Positions 40,037 through 50,505 of a stretch of 64,000 nucleotides of DNA are shown piece by piece. Positions within the stretch are counted from its first letter, which is position 1. Each line of letters opens with the position of its first letter. The notes below the pieces were generated by a model that was given only the letters and a program-made list of their open reading frames with translations, was not told where the DNA came from and did not search any database. A program made the translations under genes and the position numbers. Source of the stretch: Paenibacillus sp. CC-CFT747 (GTDB taxonomy: Bacteria; Bacillota; Bacilli; Paenibacillales; NBRC-103111); the NCBI GenBank assembly GCA_030323305.1, contig CP106741.1, positions 935,001-999,000 of the forward strand. The letters run 5' to 3'.

Positions 40037-41599
40037 ATGAAAACGTTTTTATCGAAGGTAACCGGATCTGCTTTGGTCTTCCTCCTGCTCGCCGGCAATC
40101 TCGTAACAGCCGCACCAGCGGAAAAGCATTCCTATCTGGTGGGCCTCACCCCCGGCGTTTCCCCAAAAGCTCTGGCCGCCCCGGGTATTGAGCTGAAAGA
40201 GCAATGGGACAAGCTGGGTGCCGTTCGGATTGTAGCCTCTGCGTCAGCAGCCAAAGGGCTGGAGAACAATCCCCGTGTTAGTTACGTCGAAGAGGACCGC
40301 CCTGTTTACGCCAGCAGCACGGGAACCTCTTATACGGATGGAGAATATACCTGGGGCTTGCAAGCCGTTAATGCCGCACAAGCCTGGAACCTGAACGCTA
40401 CGGGACAATCGATGAAGGTGTGCGTTCTCGATACGGGGATCGACTACGGCCATCCGGAATTCACCCGCGGCGGCGTTTCGATCATAAAAGGAAGTCAAAA
40501 CTTCGTCAATGACGGTCATCCGGACGCCACCGACGGATATGGGCACGGCACCCACGTCGCGGGAACCATAGCCGGCCAGACCAGCAGCAGCGGAAGCCGG
40601 ATTGGCGTGGCACCCGGAGTCGACCTCTATGTAGCCAGAGTGCTGGGCGACGATGGCAGCGGAACCACCAGCGGAATTATCAATGGCCTGAACTGGTGCC
40701 AGCAAAATGGGGCGAATGTAGCCAACCTTTCGCTAGGAAGCGACCGAGGCTCGCGGACGGAAGAAAAGGCCTTTGATCAGGCTTATCAAAGCGGAATGTT
40801 AAGCATCGCCGCGAGCGGTAACGACGGAGGCCGGGTGGGTTACCCCGCCCACTACAGTTCAGTGGTTGCCGTTGGAGCCGTCGACAGCGGGCTGCAGCTT
40901 GCCGGATTCTCCAATTACGGCAGGGAGCAGGAACTGGTGGCGCCGGGTGTCGGAACCCTCTCCAGCGTACCACGGGGGACAGGCATCCGAAGCTCGGTCC
41001 AAGAAGGGCAGAACGGAACCGAAACCGGCTACACCAGCATCGGACTTGAATACTCGGCTTACGGCAATGTATCGGGTCCTCTCGTCGAATGCGGCTTGGC
41101 CGACACGGCTACCTCATGCAGCGGAAGGCCGCAAACCGGAGCATGGATCGCCTTGATCGACCGGGGGAGCAACGCCTTCTCCGAAAAGCTTCAAAATGTC
41201 ATGAACCAAGGGGCATCGGCAGCCATCATCGCCAATAATGACACAGCCAACGCCGATGATCCGGGCAGCTTTACCTTGGGAAGCGCAGCAGCATGGATCC
41301 CCGCCGTTTCCGTCTCGTTTAACAGCGGGAAGGCGATTCGGGCAGGCGGGCTCGGTACCGGGACTGTCACGGTTTCCCAATGGGACTACAGCTATTATGA
41401 AGGAACCTCGATGGCCACTCCGCATGCTTCGGCGGTAGCCGCCCTGGCCTGGTCGGCCAATCCGAAGCTTACCAACGATCAAATCCGGTCCCTATTGCAG
41501 AAGTCTTCTAAAGACCTAGGGAAGGCCGGATGGGATTCCAGCTACGGGTATGGTCTTGTCCAAGCTGACGCCGCGGTGAAGCTGGCCCTGGCCCCATAA
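40037..41599 (+). CDS. secreted subtilase (peptidase S8) with PA domain
   Basis: Extracellular serine protease of about 520 residues. After the signal peptide comes an I9-like propeptide (HSYLVGLTPGVSPKALAAPG to RVSYVEEDRPVYA). The catalytic Asp is in VLDTGIDYGHPEF, the His in GHGTHVAGT and the Ser in GTSMATPHASAVA. A PA domain is inserted between His and Ser (ALIDRGSNAFSEKLQNVMNQ and GASAAIIANND), with two cysteines nearby. The ribosome binding site GAAAGGAG is best spaced for a TTG two codons before this ATG, so translation may start at 40031. It is monocistronic and ends in a strong terminator. Confidence 0.92.
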   Translation: MKTFLSKVTGSALVFLLLAGNLVTAAPAEKHSYLVGLTPGVSPKALAAPGIELKEQWDKLGAVRIVASASAAKGLENNPRVSYVEEDRPVYASSTGTSYTDGEYTWGLQAVNAAQAWNLNATGQSMKVCVLDTGIDYGHPEFTRGGVSIIKGSQNFVNDGHPDATDGYGHGTHVAGTIAGQTSSSGSRIGVAPGVDLYVARVLGDDGSGTTSGIINGLNWCQQNGANVANLSLGSDRGSRTEEKAFDQAYQSGMLSIAASGNDGGRVGYPAHYSSVVAVGAVDSGLQLAGFSNYGREQELVAPGVGTLSSVPRGTGIRSSVQEGQNGTETGYTSIGLEYSAYGNVSGPLVECGLADTATSCSGRPQTGAWIALIDRGSNAFSEKLQNVMNQGASAAIIANNDTANADDPGSFTLGSAAAWIPAVSVSFNSGKAIRAGGLGTGTVTVSQWDYSYYEGTSMATPHASAVAALAWSANPKLTNDQIRSLLQKSSKDLGKAGWDSSYGYGLVQADAAVKLALAP

Positions 41600-41605
41600 A
41601 TCACT

Positions 41606-41660
41606 AAAAAGCTCATGGTGAGCGGGAGTCTTCCGTCCTGCTCGCATGAGCTCTTTTTTT
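41606..41660. terminator. long intrinsic terminator after the subtilase
   Basis: AAAAAGCTCATG pairs with CATGAGCTCTTTTT, with an inner GAGCGGGA/TCCTGCTC pairing. A T7 run on the plus strand and A5 on the left make it usable in both directions. Confidence 0.9.
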
Positions 41661-41681
41661 GCCTAAGCCTCGGTTAATCCA

Positions 41682-42649
41682 TTAATCCATAAAGACGACG
41701 ATCTTCCCTTTCACGCGGCCTTCTCCGAAATATCGAAGCGCATGGGCTGCCTCCTTAAAGAATACCTCCGATCCAGGACGGGCGTGATCTTGCCGGCTTC
41801 GACAAGCGTCTTCCAGACCAACTGATCGGCATGGTTCGGTTTATGGACGAGCACCGATACTTTCTTCTTTTCCAGCCAAGCGGCCAGCGGTGCCGCCAAC
41901 AAGGCCTGCAAAATACGAAGGAGAGAGCCGCCAACCATAACATACGTGCCTCCCGGCTTAAGCGCGCGTTTGAACGCGAAAACCGACCGATTCCCGACCA
42001 CATCAAGAATCAGGTCGTATTGCTGTCCACTATTGGTGAAGTCTTCCTTCGTATAATCCCAAACATGCTCCGCTCCGAGGGAAAGCAGCATATCCCTTTT
42101 CTCGGCTTTATCCACACCGGTCACTTCCCCTCCGAGCAAACGGGCATATTGGATCCCGAACGTTCCCACACCGCCCCCCGCGCCATTAATCAGAACCCGT
42201 TGTCCCTTCTTAAGCTTTCCTTTATCGCGCAATCCCTGTAAAGCCAGAACCGCTGCCTGGGGAATAGCCGCCGCTTGCTCGAAGCTTACTCCATTCGGTT
42301 TTGGCGTCAAGGCTTCCTCACGCGCACATACATATTCCGCAAATCCGCCCCATCCGCAGCCCGAAAGGTCTCCGAACACTTCATCCCCCGGTTGAAAACG
42401 ACTAACGGCGGAGCCTACGGCGGCTACCCGTCCCGCGACGTCTGCCCCCAAGATGCGGTAACGGGGCTTGCGAAGTCCTCCCAGCCGGTTTAGGTACGGT
42501 TTACCGCGCAGGAGGTCCCAATCCCAGGAGTTTACCGATGCGGCATGCACCTCAATCAACACCTCGTGGTCCTTAGGTGTAGGAATGTCTACGTCTTTAA
42601 TTCGGAGAACATCCGGCGTTCCGTAATTTTCATAGACCAGCGCCCGCAT
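41682..42649 (-). CDS. medium-chain zinc-independent NAD(P) oxidoreductase (frameshift near end)
   Basis: Quinone-oxidoreductase-type MDR protein of about 322 residues. MRALVYENYGTPDVL starts the catalytic domain; the NAD(P) loop is GAGGGVGTFGIQYAR; VWDYTKEDF and DLILDVVGNRSV follow. The start was chosen for its AGGAG site rather than a longer upstream frame. One T is missing at 41757-41759; restoring it gives the normal family ending YSFKEAAHALRYFGEGRVKG, then KIVVF. Likely reduces a quinone or enone; substrate unknown. Confidence 0.85.
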
Positions 42650-42866
42650 GGTGCGAACTCCTGGGTTCCCCCGATGTTCGGGATCCTTGGTCTCCGTTCT
42701 CATCGTCGACCACCCTCCTTCCCCTTCCCCAATTCTCATCGTAGGTTTATAAACGTTGTATACCTGGGTTAGGTTTCGCTTCTATGGCTTACGCCCCGAA
42801 GTTATCATCCCAGCCGTTCCTGGGAAAGAATGATTTAGGCCGTTCCTTCCCAAACTACATAAGAAA

Positions 42867-42888
42867 AACAGCTGCCGCGGCAGCTGTT
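42867..42888 (-). terminator. palindromic terminator after mqo
   Basis: A 22-base perfect palindrome centred on CCGCGG with AACAGCTG arms is followed on the minus strand by TTTCTTATG. Location directly after mqo favours a terminator over an operator. Confidence 0.7.
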
Positions 42889-42934
42889 TCGGAGGCTAAC
42901 TTTATGGGTGGTTCCGGGATCGGTTGCCAGTAGG

Positions 42935-44461
42935 TTAGAAAGAGGCACTCCGGCGGGTGACCCGCTGCGGGGAGCTTTCCTCGACGAGCCCGAGCGTCTG
43001 GGACGTGGCGGCATGAATGTCGTGAAGCAGCTCCGGGTTCTTCAACAGTGACAAGCCGTAGGAAGGAACCATTTCCTGCAGCTTCGGCTCCCATTCCTTC
43101 TTATACTGCGGGAAGCACTTCTGCAGCACCTCAAACATAACGTGAACCGCGGTAGAAGCCCCCGGAGAAGCACCGAGCAAGGCCGCGACCGAACCGTCCG
43201 CGGCACTTACGACCTCCGTGCCGAACTGAAGGGTCCCTTTGCCGCCCGTTTCCGTATCCTTGATAACCTGAACACGCTGGCCCGCTACGACAATCTCCCA
43301 GTCCTCGCTCTTGGCATTCGGAATGAACTCGCGCAGCTCTTCCATCCGCTTCTCATTCGAGAGCAGGACTTGCTGGATCAGGTACTTGGTTAAGGCCATC
43401 TCTTTCATGCCGGCGGCCAGCATCGTCAGAAGGTTGTCCGGCTTGACGGAGCCGATCAGGTCGAAATACGAGCCGGTCTTCAGGAACTTAGGCGAGAACC
43501 CGGCAAATGGTCCGAACAGCAAGGACTTTTTGTTATCGATATACCGCGTGTCCAGATGCGGAACCGACATAGGAGGGGCGCCTACCTTGGCTTTGCCGTA
43601 GACCTTGGCGTGATGCTTCTCGATCACGTCCGGGTTGTTGCATACCATGAACAGGCCGCTGACCGGGAAGCCTCCGATATGCTTGGACTCCGGAATGCCC
43701 GTCTTCTGAAGCAGAGGCAGACTTCCGCCCCCGCCGCCGATGAAGACGAATTTGGCCGCATGGAGCTCCGTTTGGCCGCTGTCGAGGTTCTTCACCTTCA
43801 GTTCCCACAAGCCGTCACGGCCGCGCTTGATATCTTTCACACTATGCTTGTAATGAAGATCCACGCCGCTGTTCTCCAGGTGCTCGAACAGCATACGCGT
43901 CAAAGCACCAAAATTGACATCCGTCCCGGAATCAATTTTGGTGGCGGCGATCGGTTCGTTCGAGGTGCGGCCTTCCATGATGAGGGGAATCCATTCCCTC
44001 AGCTTCTCGGGGTCCTCCGAATATTCCATTCCTTGAAACAGAGGATTGGCAGCCAGCGCCTCAAACCGTTTCCTCAAGAACTTCACGTCGGCTTCCCCTT
44101 GGACCATACTCATATGAGGGAGGGGCCGGATGAAATCCTGTGGATTGTGAATCAGCTTGCTTTCGATCAGATAAGACCAGAACTGGCGGGAAAGCTGAAA
44201 CTGCTCGTTAATCGTTATCGCTTTGCTGATATCTATAGATCCGTCCGGTTTCTCGGATGTATAGTTAAGCTCGCACAAGGCCGCATGGCCTGTACCCGCA
44301 TTGTTCCATTCGTTGGAGCTTTCTTCTCCGGCTTTGGCGAGCTTCTCAAACACTTTGATTTTCCATTCCGGTGCTAGCTCTTTCAGCAAAGAGCCCAAAG
44401 TCGCGCTCATGACGCCGGCACCAATCAAGATCACGTCTGTTGTTGTTTGTCTGTTGCTCAT
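42935..44461 (-). CDS. mqo: malate:quinone oxidoreductase
   Basis: Membrane-associated FAD enzyme that oxidises malate to oxaloacetate and passes electrons to quinone, bypassing NAD-linked malate dehydrogenase in the TCA cycle. It is 508 residues, the usual size. The FAD-binding [16 protein letters not shown] is at residues 13-28, with [21 protein letters not shown] sequence ([20 protein letters not shown]), [20 protein letters not shown] and the C-terminal [14 protein letters not shown]. The frame is uninterrupted and the gene is monocistronic. Confidence 0.96.
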   Translation of the reverse strand: MSNRQTTTDVILIGAGVMSATLGSLLKELAPEWKIKVFEKLAKAGEESSNEWNNAGTGHAALCELNYTSEKPDGSIDISKAITINEQFQLSRQFWSYLIESKLIHNPQDFIRPLPHMSMVQGEADVKFLRKRFEALAANPLFQGMEYSEDPEKLREWIPLIMEGRTSNEPIAATKIDSGTDVNFGALTRMLFEHLENSGVDLHYKHSVKDIKRGRDGLWELKVKNLDSGQTELHAAKFVFIGGGGGSLPLLQKTGIPESKHIGGFPVSGLFMVCNNPDVIEKHHAKVYGKAKVGAPPMSVPHLDTRYIDNKKSLLFGPFAGFSPKFLKTGSYFDLIGSVKPDNLLTMLAAGMKEMALTKYLIQQVLLSNEKRMEELREFIPNAKSEDWEIVVAGQRVQVIKDTETGGKGTLQFGTEVVSAADGSVAALLGASPGASTAVHVMFEVLQKCFPQYKKEWEPKLQEMVPSYGLSLLKNPELLHDIHAATSQTLGLVEESSPQRVTRRSASF

Positions 44462-44865
44462 TTTGAACCGTCCTTATGCCCTAAGATTTATAGAAAGGAT
44501 GCAGGCGCTCCTGATTCAAACGCTGCAGCAAGCCAGGGGCAGCCTAGTCACAAACCTTTTCTGGATGGAGATCAAGGATCCACATAAACAATTATAACCC
44601 TAACCTCTAGTGTACCACTTTTGCGTATAGATTTTAATATTTATTTACTATATATATGATAGTTATTGGCTATCAAAAGCTGGTAATACGCAAGCATTTC
44701 CTCCAAAAGCACCAGGAACCCACTCCACTGCCAAAAGACTCTCCCTCGAGCAGCTAAAGTTGAAGGCTTGGATTCCCCTCCCCTTATTTTACCAGACTCC
44801 CTCTGCGTTTGCATGTTTAGCGCATCGCTCGGGACAACAATGCTCTAAAGCAAGATCACGGCCTT
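44462..44865. other. non-coding gap: mqo promoter region
   Basis: No gene is visible. The part nearest mqo (44600-44700) is very AT-rich and contains TGATAG...CTATCA as an inverted repeat, a likely promoter or operator. The remainder is the tail of the upstream LysR unit, where I see no convincing terminator. Confidence 0.45.
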
Positions 44866-45756
44866 TCATAGAGGCAGGCTCTCCGCAAAACTTTTAATGG
44901 CATTCATTAGTCTTAATGCTGCCTTACCTAAGAAGGTTTTGTCTTTATAGGCAAACCCTATTGTAACAACCGGATTCCTATCGGCAAAAGGACGGATGAC
45001 CAAGGAGCCCGACTGCTCCAGACCCTGGTACAGAGGCACAATCCCGACGCCGAACTCTTCTTGAATCATTTGTTGAATCACAAAGAAACTCCCCACTTCT
45101 ATGCAGGAGAATGGAGTGGGTTCGGTTGTCCCCACCGTCCTTTCCCATATTTCCCGATAGATGCAAGTCGGCTCTTTGACGAGAACGGTTAGCCCCGCGA
45201 GATCACTCACCGCGATGCTGGCCCTCTCAGCTAACGGGTGATTCGCGTTCAGCATGACCCCTAGTCTTTCTTCGAGCAATGGCTCAAACTCCAGCCGGTA
45301 GTTCGCCGAAGGAGTCGAGCATACGCCGAAGTCCAGTTCTCCGGTCCGTACCCTCTCCGCGATCGAGCGGCTGCCGCCTATTTCCATGGTTAACTCCACA
45401 TTCGGTCGATTCCTGCAAAAGTCCGCTATAACGGACGCCAGCCGCTGGCTTGCAACGGGCTCGATAGAGCCGAAGCGAACCGAGCCTTTATCCCCCGCCC
45501 CGATATCAGAGACGGTCTGCCTTATGGATCCGATGGATTTCAGCAGAACCAAGGCCTCTCGATGAAGCCATCGGCCGGCTTCGGTTACAACCACGCGTTT
45601 GCCGTCTCGTACGAATAAGGAAACGCCCAGGTCTGCTTCGAGACGCTGGATCTGAATGGTTACCGTAGAGGGGGCATATTGGAGTTCCTCGGCCGCTTTC
45701 AGAAAATGACCGAGGCGCACGCAAGCCTCGAAGGTCTTTAAAGCTCGAAGGTCCAT
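44866..45756 (-). CDS. LysR-type regulator, divergent from MFS gene
   Basis: A 296-residue LysR regulator. The winged helix-turn-helix is LRALKTFEACVRLGHFLKAA and YAPSTVTIQIQRLE; the effector domain starts GSVRFGSIEPVASQRLASVI. The start at MDLRALK is preferred over an ATG three codons earlier because AAAAGGTG is well spaced. It is divergent from the MFS transporter with a palindrome in between and probably regulates that gene. Effector unknown. Confidence 0.9.
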   Translation of the reverse strand: MDLRALKTFEACVRLGHFLKAAEELQYAPSTVTIQIQRLEADLGVSLFVRDGKRVVVTEAGRWLHREALVLLKSIGSIRQTVSDIGAGDKGSVRFGSIEPVASQRLASVIADFCRNRPNVELTMEIGGSRSIAERVRTGELDFGVCSTPSANYRLEFEPLLEERLGVMLNANHPLAERASIAVSDLAGLTVLVKEPTCIYREIWERTVGTTEPTPFSCIEVGSFFVIQQMIQEEFGVGIVPLYQGLEQSGSLVIRPFADRNPVVTIGFAYKDKTFLGKAALRLMNAIKSFAESLPL

Positions 45757-45771
45757 CGTCATCACCTTTTG

Positions 45772-45786
45772 TTCATTATTTATGAA
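45772..45786. promoter_or_regulatory. LysR-type operator
   Basis: Perfect palindrome TTCATTATTTATGAA contains the T-N11-A pattern of LysR boxes and lies in the 116-base gap between the divergent genes. TTTGTTCAT occurs twice around it. Confidence 0.55.
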
Positions 45787-45872
45787 TCATTTGTTCATAT
45801 TATTCAATTTTACAAAATTATCTCCAGAATTTACACTAGGGGCAACAAATGATTTTAAGGAAAGTTGGGGCT

Positions 45873-47109
45873 ATGGAGACAAAATCCGCATTAAACTGGA
45901 TCACTTTATGGGCATCGCTTTTGTTTGTCGTCATTCTTGGGTTTTCCCGGCTCTCCTACGGCATGTTTTTGCCTGGGATCCAGAGGGAGATCGGAGGGAG
46001 TTACGGGCAGCTGGGGATATTGGGTACGGTCAACTTCATCGGTTATTTGGCCGGGACCTTGTGTCTGTCCCCTTGATCTCGCGGTTCCCGGACCGCAAGC
46101 ACGTCATCAACCGGCTGAGCTGCTTTATGCTCGGGCTGGCTATGATCGGCTCGGCTTTCAGTAATCATTTCCCTTCACTCGGGCTGTGGCGGTTCGTCAT
46201 AGGCTTGTTATCCGCCGTCGCTACCGTATTGGTCCTGTCCCTTGCCCTGGATGCCGTTCGGCCGGCGGAACGAGGAGCGGCATCGGGTCTTATATGGCTT
46301 GGCGGATCAGCCGGCATTCTAGTGACGGGTTTATTCGCCCCTCTCACCATTGATCCTTCCCATTTGCAGGGGTGGCGGTATGCCTGGATAGCCATGGGCG
46401 TATTCGGAATAATGGCTGCGTGTGGGTTCGAGTCCGCCACCAAAAAGCGGAGTTCCGTCCAAGCACCCTCGCGGGCGGAATCACATCCAAGTGAGCCAGA
46501 ACGGGAGAACGTATACCGACTCCTGTTGAGTCCGAAGAAGCTCTTGTTCTTAACCGGTTCTTACTTCTTCTTCGGCTGGGGATACATTATCTATTTCACG
46601 TATTTGATCCCCTATCTGGTAAGCAAAGGCATTCCCTCTCTCTACGCCGGCTTGATCTGGTCTAGTCTAGGGTTGGCGGGTTTATTTAACGGTTGGATCG
46701 GAGGGAAGGCGATCGACCGATGGCCGAGCGGCTATACGCTTGCGTCCGGTCTAGCCTTGGGGACCATCGGCGCGATGGTCGTAACCACCCATAATGTGGT
46801 GATTACCGCTTTAGGCGCGGTTACCATTGGGCTGGTCTCCTTCCTTACTCCTCCACTTATGACGACCGCCCTTCTTCGGCATCATGTCCCTCCTGGCGCT
46901 TACGCGGCATGCCTCAGCCTAACGACGGCTTTTTTGCCACCGGGCAGATTATCGGCCCCCTCGTTGGAGGAGCGGTGGTCGAACGGTACGGCTTGCCGCT
47001 CGGCGTCGCGTCCAGCGCCATCTTCCTGGCGATAGCCGCCGCGCTTGCTGGTGTATTTGGACAACAGCAGCGAAAGCGAGAGATCCATCATTCGGTTATC
47101 AAAGCCTGA
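45873..47109 (+). CDS. MFS transporter, YbfB/YjiJ family (two frameshifts)
   Basis: Twelve-helix major facilitator of the YbfB/YjiJ family: ITLWASLLFVVILGFSRLSY and GMFLPGIQREIG in helix 1, GSAFSNHFPSLGLWRFVIGL and DAVRPAERGAASGLIWLGGS. The frame breaks at C4 46069-46072 and T6 46930-46935; restoring a base at each gives 412 residues. The start at METKSALN follows AAGGAAAG; an ATG eight codons earlier is less well placed. Probably a sugar or drug exporter under the divergent LysR protein. Confidence 0.85.
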
Positions 47110-47205
47110 ACAATTTATCTTAACGATGACAATAGCTGTCACCATTAACGAGTAAGATGGTTCTGTACGAGACTAAAGATTATACGTAAAAGGAGAGAAG
47201 AAAGG

Positions 47206-48021
47206 ATGGGAAGTTCCGGTTCTAACCAAACGGTCACAAGGAAATATTTTCTATCGGGGAATCTTCGACTTTCCTACCTGGATACGGGCGGAGACAGCGA
47301 ATGCGTTCTTGTTATGCTGCATGGGTATATGGCCAATGCGAGATCCTTCTCGGAGCTGGCCGCGCGCTTCCAAGATTGGCGGGTTATTTCCCTGGATCAA
47401 CGCGGACACGGTTGGAGCGAGCATCCTCCCGGTATGGAATATGCAAGGGAGGATTACGTGAGGGATATCCTAAACCTCGTTCATTCGGAGCTGGGGGGAC
47501 AGCCTGTCACGATCCTGGGGCATTCTTTGGGTGGGTTGAATGCTTATCAATTCGCGGCCCGTTATCCCCAACTGGTGAAATCCGTTATTGTCGAGGATAT
47601 TGGAGCGGAAATTAAGGCTGATTTCTCCTTTGCCGACAAGCTTCCTTTCCGATCCACTTCCCTGAAGGAGCTGAGGGAATCGTTGGCCGGAGCAGGGCTC
47701 CGGGCTATTGATTATTTTGCGGAGAGCGTGTTTGAGGATGAGCTCGGTTGGGGATTCCGAACGGATCTGAAGGGCCTGCGGGTATCCGTTCCCCTATCAA
47801 ACGGGGAGTGGTGGGAGGATTGGTTAGGTTCGAGCTGCCCGATCCTGCTGATTCATGGCGGAAAGAGCTTCATACTGGATACGAAGCTGGCAAGACGTAT
47901 GGAAGAACGAAGACCTAACACCAAGCTTATCGTGTTCGAGTCATGTGGTCACGGTGTCCACGCCGATGATCCCGACGGGTATTTTCAGGTGGTAAGCGAT
48001 TTTATTACCAAACCAGCGTGA
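47206..48021 (+). CDS. alpha/beta hydrolase
   Basis: A 271-residue cytoplasmic hydrolase: MLHGYMANARSF, SLDQRGHGWSEHP, nucleophile elbow LGHSLGGLN, late acid in LLIHGGKSFILD and His in ESCGHGVHADDPDG. AAAAGGAGAG precedes ATG. The DinB-like gene follows in the same direction after 33 bases. Resembles 3-oxoadipate enol-lactonase and haloperoxidase-type hydrolases; substrate unknown. Confidence 0.86.
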   Translation: MGSSGSNQTVTRKYFLSGNLRLSYLDTGGDSECVLVMLHGYMANARSFSELAARFQDWRVISLDQRGHGWSEHPPGMEYAREDYVRDILNLVHSELGGQPVTILGHSLGGLNAYQFAARYPQLVKSVIVEDIGAEIKADFSFADKLPFRSTSLKELRESLAGAGLRAIDYFAESVFEDELGWGFRTDLKGLRVSVPLSNGEWWEDWLGSSCPILLIHGGKSFILDTKLARRMEERRPNTKLIVFESCGHGVHADDPDGYFQVVSDFITKPA

Positions 48022-48054
48022 AGCAAAACGATAACCGGAAAAGAGGATGAGAAG

Positions 48055-48552
48055 ATGTACGTAACCGTAGAAGATTGGCTTACCGAATGGGAAAAAGAGG
48101 CCGTCCTGACCCGGAAGGTGTTGGACGGATTGACCGATCCCGCTCTCCTGCAGGAGGTATATCCGGAGGGACGTACGCTGGGACGGATCGCCTGGCATTT
48201 TGTTACGAATATCCCGGATTATTTAACGGAATTCGGGGTCACGGTAACCAAAATGCCCCATCCGAACGACGTGCCCTCCGCCAATGAGATCGCGAAGACT
48301 TTTGAGGCGGTAAGCTCGGATGTAGTCCAAGCTCTTCAAGAGCAGTGGACGGACGATTCGTTGAAGCAAGTCCAGAATGCGTTTGGAAGAAGGGAATCCA
48401 ACGCGACGATCTTCTTGGGACTGATCAAACACATTGTTCATCATCGGGGACAGATCACCGTCCTGATGCGCCAAGCGGGGCTGCCTATACCTGCGGTATA
48501 CGGTCCTTCCAAGGAAGGTTGGGCGAAACTGGGAGCGACACCACCGCTTTGA
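48055..48552 (+). CDS. DinB-family protein
   Basis: A 165-residue four-helix DinB/YfiT-like protein. The three metal-binding histidines are visible in IAWHFVTNIPDYL and IKHIVHHRGQI. Such proteins are often thiol-dependent S-transferases using bacillithiol, but the reaction here is not known. GAGGATGAGAAG precedes the start. It probably shares a transcript with the upstream hydrolase. Confidence 0.86.
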   Translation: MYVTVEDWLTEWEKEAVLTRKVLDGLTDPALLQEVYPEGRTLGRIAWHFVTNIPDYLTEFGVTVTKMPHPNDVPSANEIAKTFEAVSSDVVQALQEQWTDDSLKQVQNAFGRRESNATIFLGLIKHIVHHRGQITVLMRQAGLPIPAVYGPSKEGWAKLGATPPL

Positions 48553-48585
48553 GTGGACCTCATTCCGCCTAATGGAAAGAGGCAG

Positions 48586-48637
48586 CAGCGGCCGTTCCAG
48601 GGCTTTATAGCCGCAACCTGGTACGCCGCTGTTTTTT
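48586..48637 (+). terminator. intrinsic terminator after DinB gene
   Basis: CAGCGGC/GCCGCTG stem with an inner CCAGG/CCTGG pairing, followed by T6. Confidence 0.85.
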
Positions 48638-48656
48638 ATCGTAATCTCCCCTAAGG

Positions 48657-49127
48657 TCAGGCAAACTCCAGCAGTTTCTTATCGATTTCGGCTATCCTTC
48701 CGATCTCGGAGCGGCCGTCCCACAGTACAATCGCTTTCGCTTCCTCGTTCTCGATAAATTCCTCCAGATGCTCCAATGAGCCCGCAAACAAAGCCCCGTA
48801 CTCCACCCTTAAAGGGCCATGATAGCCGGGCTGAAGCCGGAACTTCATCAAGCCCTTGAACTCCACTTGTCCCATGGTTTGATTCGTTTCCTCTTTCAGC
48901 TCCCGGAGGACACATTGCCTCGGCGTCTCGCCCGGTTCGATCACTCCACCCGGCAATTCCCAACAGCTTCTCCACTTGTTGAACAGGAGCAGGTAAGTGC
49001 CCCGGCATTTTACCGCAATCAGAGCGTGGGTCAAGGGGGCATCCAGCGGGACGGTCCCGATCCGGTCCTCTTCGATTGTTACAAATTCCAGAAAAACATT
49101 GCCCGCAGCATCGGTTAGAATGGCCAC
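48657..49127 (-). CDS. Nudix hydrolase
   Basis: A 156-residue Nudix enzyme with box GGVIEPGETPRQCVLRELKE then ET, at about residues 60-82. WRSCWELPGG precedes it. The frame is uninterrupted and a GGAGAG site lies before the start. Substrate unknown. It is monocistronic: a terminator lies upstream (from the GNAT gene) and the strand changes downstream. Confidence 0.9.
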   Translation of the reverse strand: MAILTDAAGNVFLEFVTIEEDRIGTVPLDAPLTHALIAVKCRGTYLLLFNKWRSCWELPGGVIEPGETPRQCVLRELKEETNQTMGQVEFKGLMKFRLQPGYHGPLRVEYGALFAGSLEHLEEFIENEEAKAIVLWDGRSEIGRIAEIDKKLLEFA

Positions 49128-49161
49128 AGCTCTCTCCTCCTTATATTTTTGCTTGAATAAT

Positions 49162-49193
49162 AAAAAACGCGCCGGACCCGAGGTCCTGCGCGT
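49162..49193 (-). terminator. intrinsic terminator after GNAT gene
   Basis: ACGCGCCGGACC/GGTCCTGCGCGT stem with a three-base loop, running into T6 on the minus strand. About 140 bases of unassigned sequence lie between it and the GNAT stop. Confidence 0.8.
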
Positions 49194-49329
49194 GCTTAAC
49201 GCAGGGCGGGAAGCGCGAATAGCGTCAGCCCACCCCTTACTTTTAACGGGAGTGTGCTAACGCTCTTTGTGATGATGAAGGGAACCGATCCTTACCATTT
49301 GCATAGCCGCCATCCTCACTTGGAAAATC

Positions 49330-49767
49330 TTATGTAAGTTTAACCGGGACCAAGTCCTTTTTCAAGTAATAATGTGTGTGCCCGCCTGCATTGGGCAAGG
49401 TGCCGTACACTTCAAAGCCTTGCTGGAGGTAGAAACTCAAAGCCTGAAAGCTGAAGGTATCCAGCTTCATAAACTCACACTCTCGGTCTCTTGCGATTTG
49501 TTCCGCGGCCGCGAGCAGCTTTTTTCCGTATCCGTTCTTGCGGACAGCGTCCTCCACAAAAAGATACTGCACCTCCAGCCAGTTCAAGCACACCGCCCCC
49601 ACCAACCCGCCGTAAAGCTTCTGCTCTTCATCCTTCAGCAACAGGTGAATGACCTCATATTTGTCTCTCCACTCATCGGGAAAATGCTTGGAATTAAACC
49701 GTATCAATTGATTCACCACATAGGATTTTTCGTCTGGATTGACCTCGTTTGTAATCGACAGCTCCAT
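49330..49767 (-). CDS. GNAT acetyltransferase
   Basis: A 145-residue GNAT: YGGLVGAVCLNWLEVQYLFV then EDAVRKNGYGKKLLAAAEQI (acetyl-CoA loop) and FYLQQGFEVYGTLPNAGGHTHYY. It resembles the histone-acetyltransferase HPA2/YkkB type. AAAGGAGAGAG supports the chosen ATG over one 20 codons upstream. Monocistronic. Confidence 0.87.
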   Translation of the reverse strand: MELSITNEVNPDEKSYVVNQLIRFNSKHFPDEWRDKYEVIHLLLKDEEQKLYGGLVGAVCLNWLEVQYLFVEDAVRKNGYGKKLLAAAEQIARDRECEFMKLDTFSFQALSFYLQQGFEVYGTLPNAGGHTHYYLKKDLVPVKLT

Positions 49768-49952
49768 TACGTCTCTCTCCTTTTCCCGCAGCACAGGGTA
49801 GTGAACCAAGTTTATCATTCCCGCCAAGATTTAGGCTTGGAGAAAATCGTTATAGCGTTACGCTCCGGGCCTTTCTCCCTCACAAAAAGACACCCGCTCT
49901 ACCAAAAGAGCGAGTGCCTTCACGAAAACGGAGACACACTCCGGTGTCCTTT

Positions 49953-50386
49953 TTAATGTCTTGGAGCGAAAAGGTTCCGCACTCTCTCATCCCGCAGCCA
50001 CAAAGCCCCCAAAACAGCAGAGCCAGGTAAACCGAGAAAAGGATCGAGGAGAACAGCGGAGCATCCACCCTCACCTGAGCCGCTATCGCTCCTCCCAAAT
50101 AGCCCGTCAAGAGCAGCCCTCCCAAGAAGGAGGTTCGCGGAATGGCATACAGCAGCGTGGAAAGCAGGCCGAGCACGCCCATCACCACCATATGCCGCTC
50201 CGCAAAGCCAATGGCGAGCGTTGCTTCTACAACGGGGGCGGGGGCCGTGAGCTTGCCGATTCCGTCTATCAGCATAAACAGAATCCCGAGCCCGCTCATG
50301 ATCCTCGCCGTCCACAGCCGTCCTTTGGACATAACTCCTGTTTGAATCTTTTCCTCTTTCCGTTCTCTGATCATCATCGTACTCAT
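49953..50386 (-). CDS. DoxX-like membrane protein (frameshift)
   Basis: Four-helix DoxX-family protein of 144 residues: RIMSGLGILFMLIDGIGKLT, MGVLGLLSTLLYAIPRTSFL and GAIAAQVRVDAPL. C5 on the plus strand at 50006-50010 lacks one base; restoring it gives the normal ending LLFWGALWLRDERVRNLF. AGGAGG lies seven bases before the chosen ATG. Function uncertain; family members are linked to thiol or redox stress. Confidence 0.82.
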
Positions 50387-50505
50387 CTTATTCATCCTCC
50401 TGGTTTCGGTTGGGTAATGGCGGTCCCGGTCTGGTAGCCCCGATGGCCGCCTACACCTATACAACGAATAGGAGAATGGCTTATCGACAAACCGTAAAAA
50501 TTTTT

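Noticed and set aside
41682..41760. C-terminal divergence of the MDR oxidoreductase as a real variant
   Set aside because: One T restored in a T3 run gives the standard family C-terminus and stop.
42867..42888. 22-base perfect palindrome as an operator or site-specific recombination site
   Set aside because: It lies just after the mqo stop and is followed by a T-rich tract; a terminator is the simpler reading.
49200..49329. Possible riboswitch or structured RNA between Nudix and GNAT genes
   Set aside because: I looked for known riboswitch cores and found none; only the terminator hairpin is convincing.
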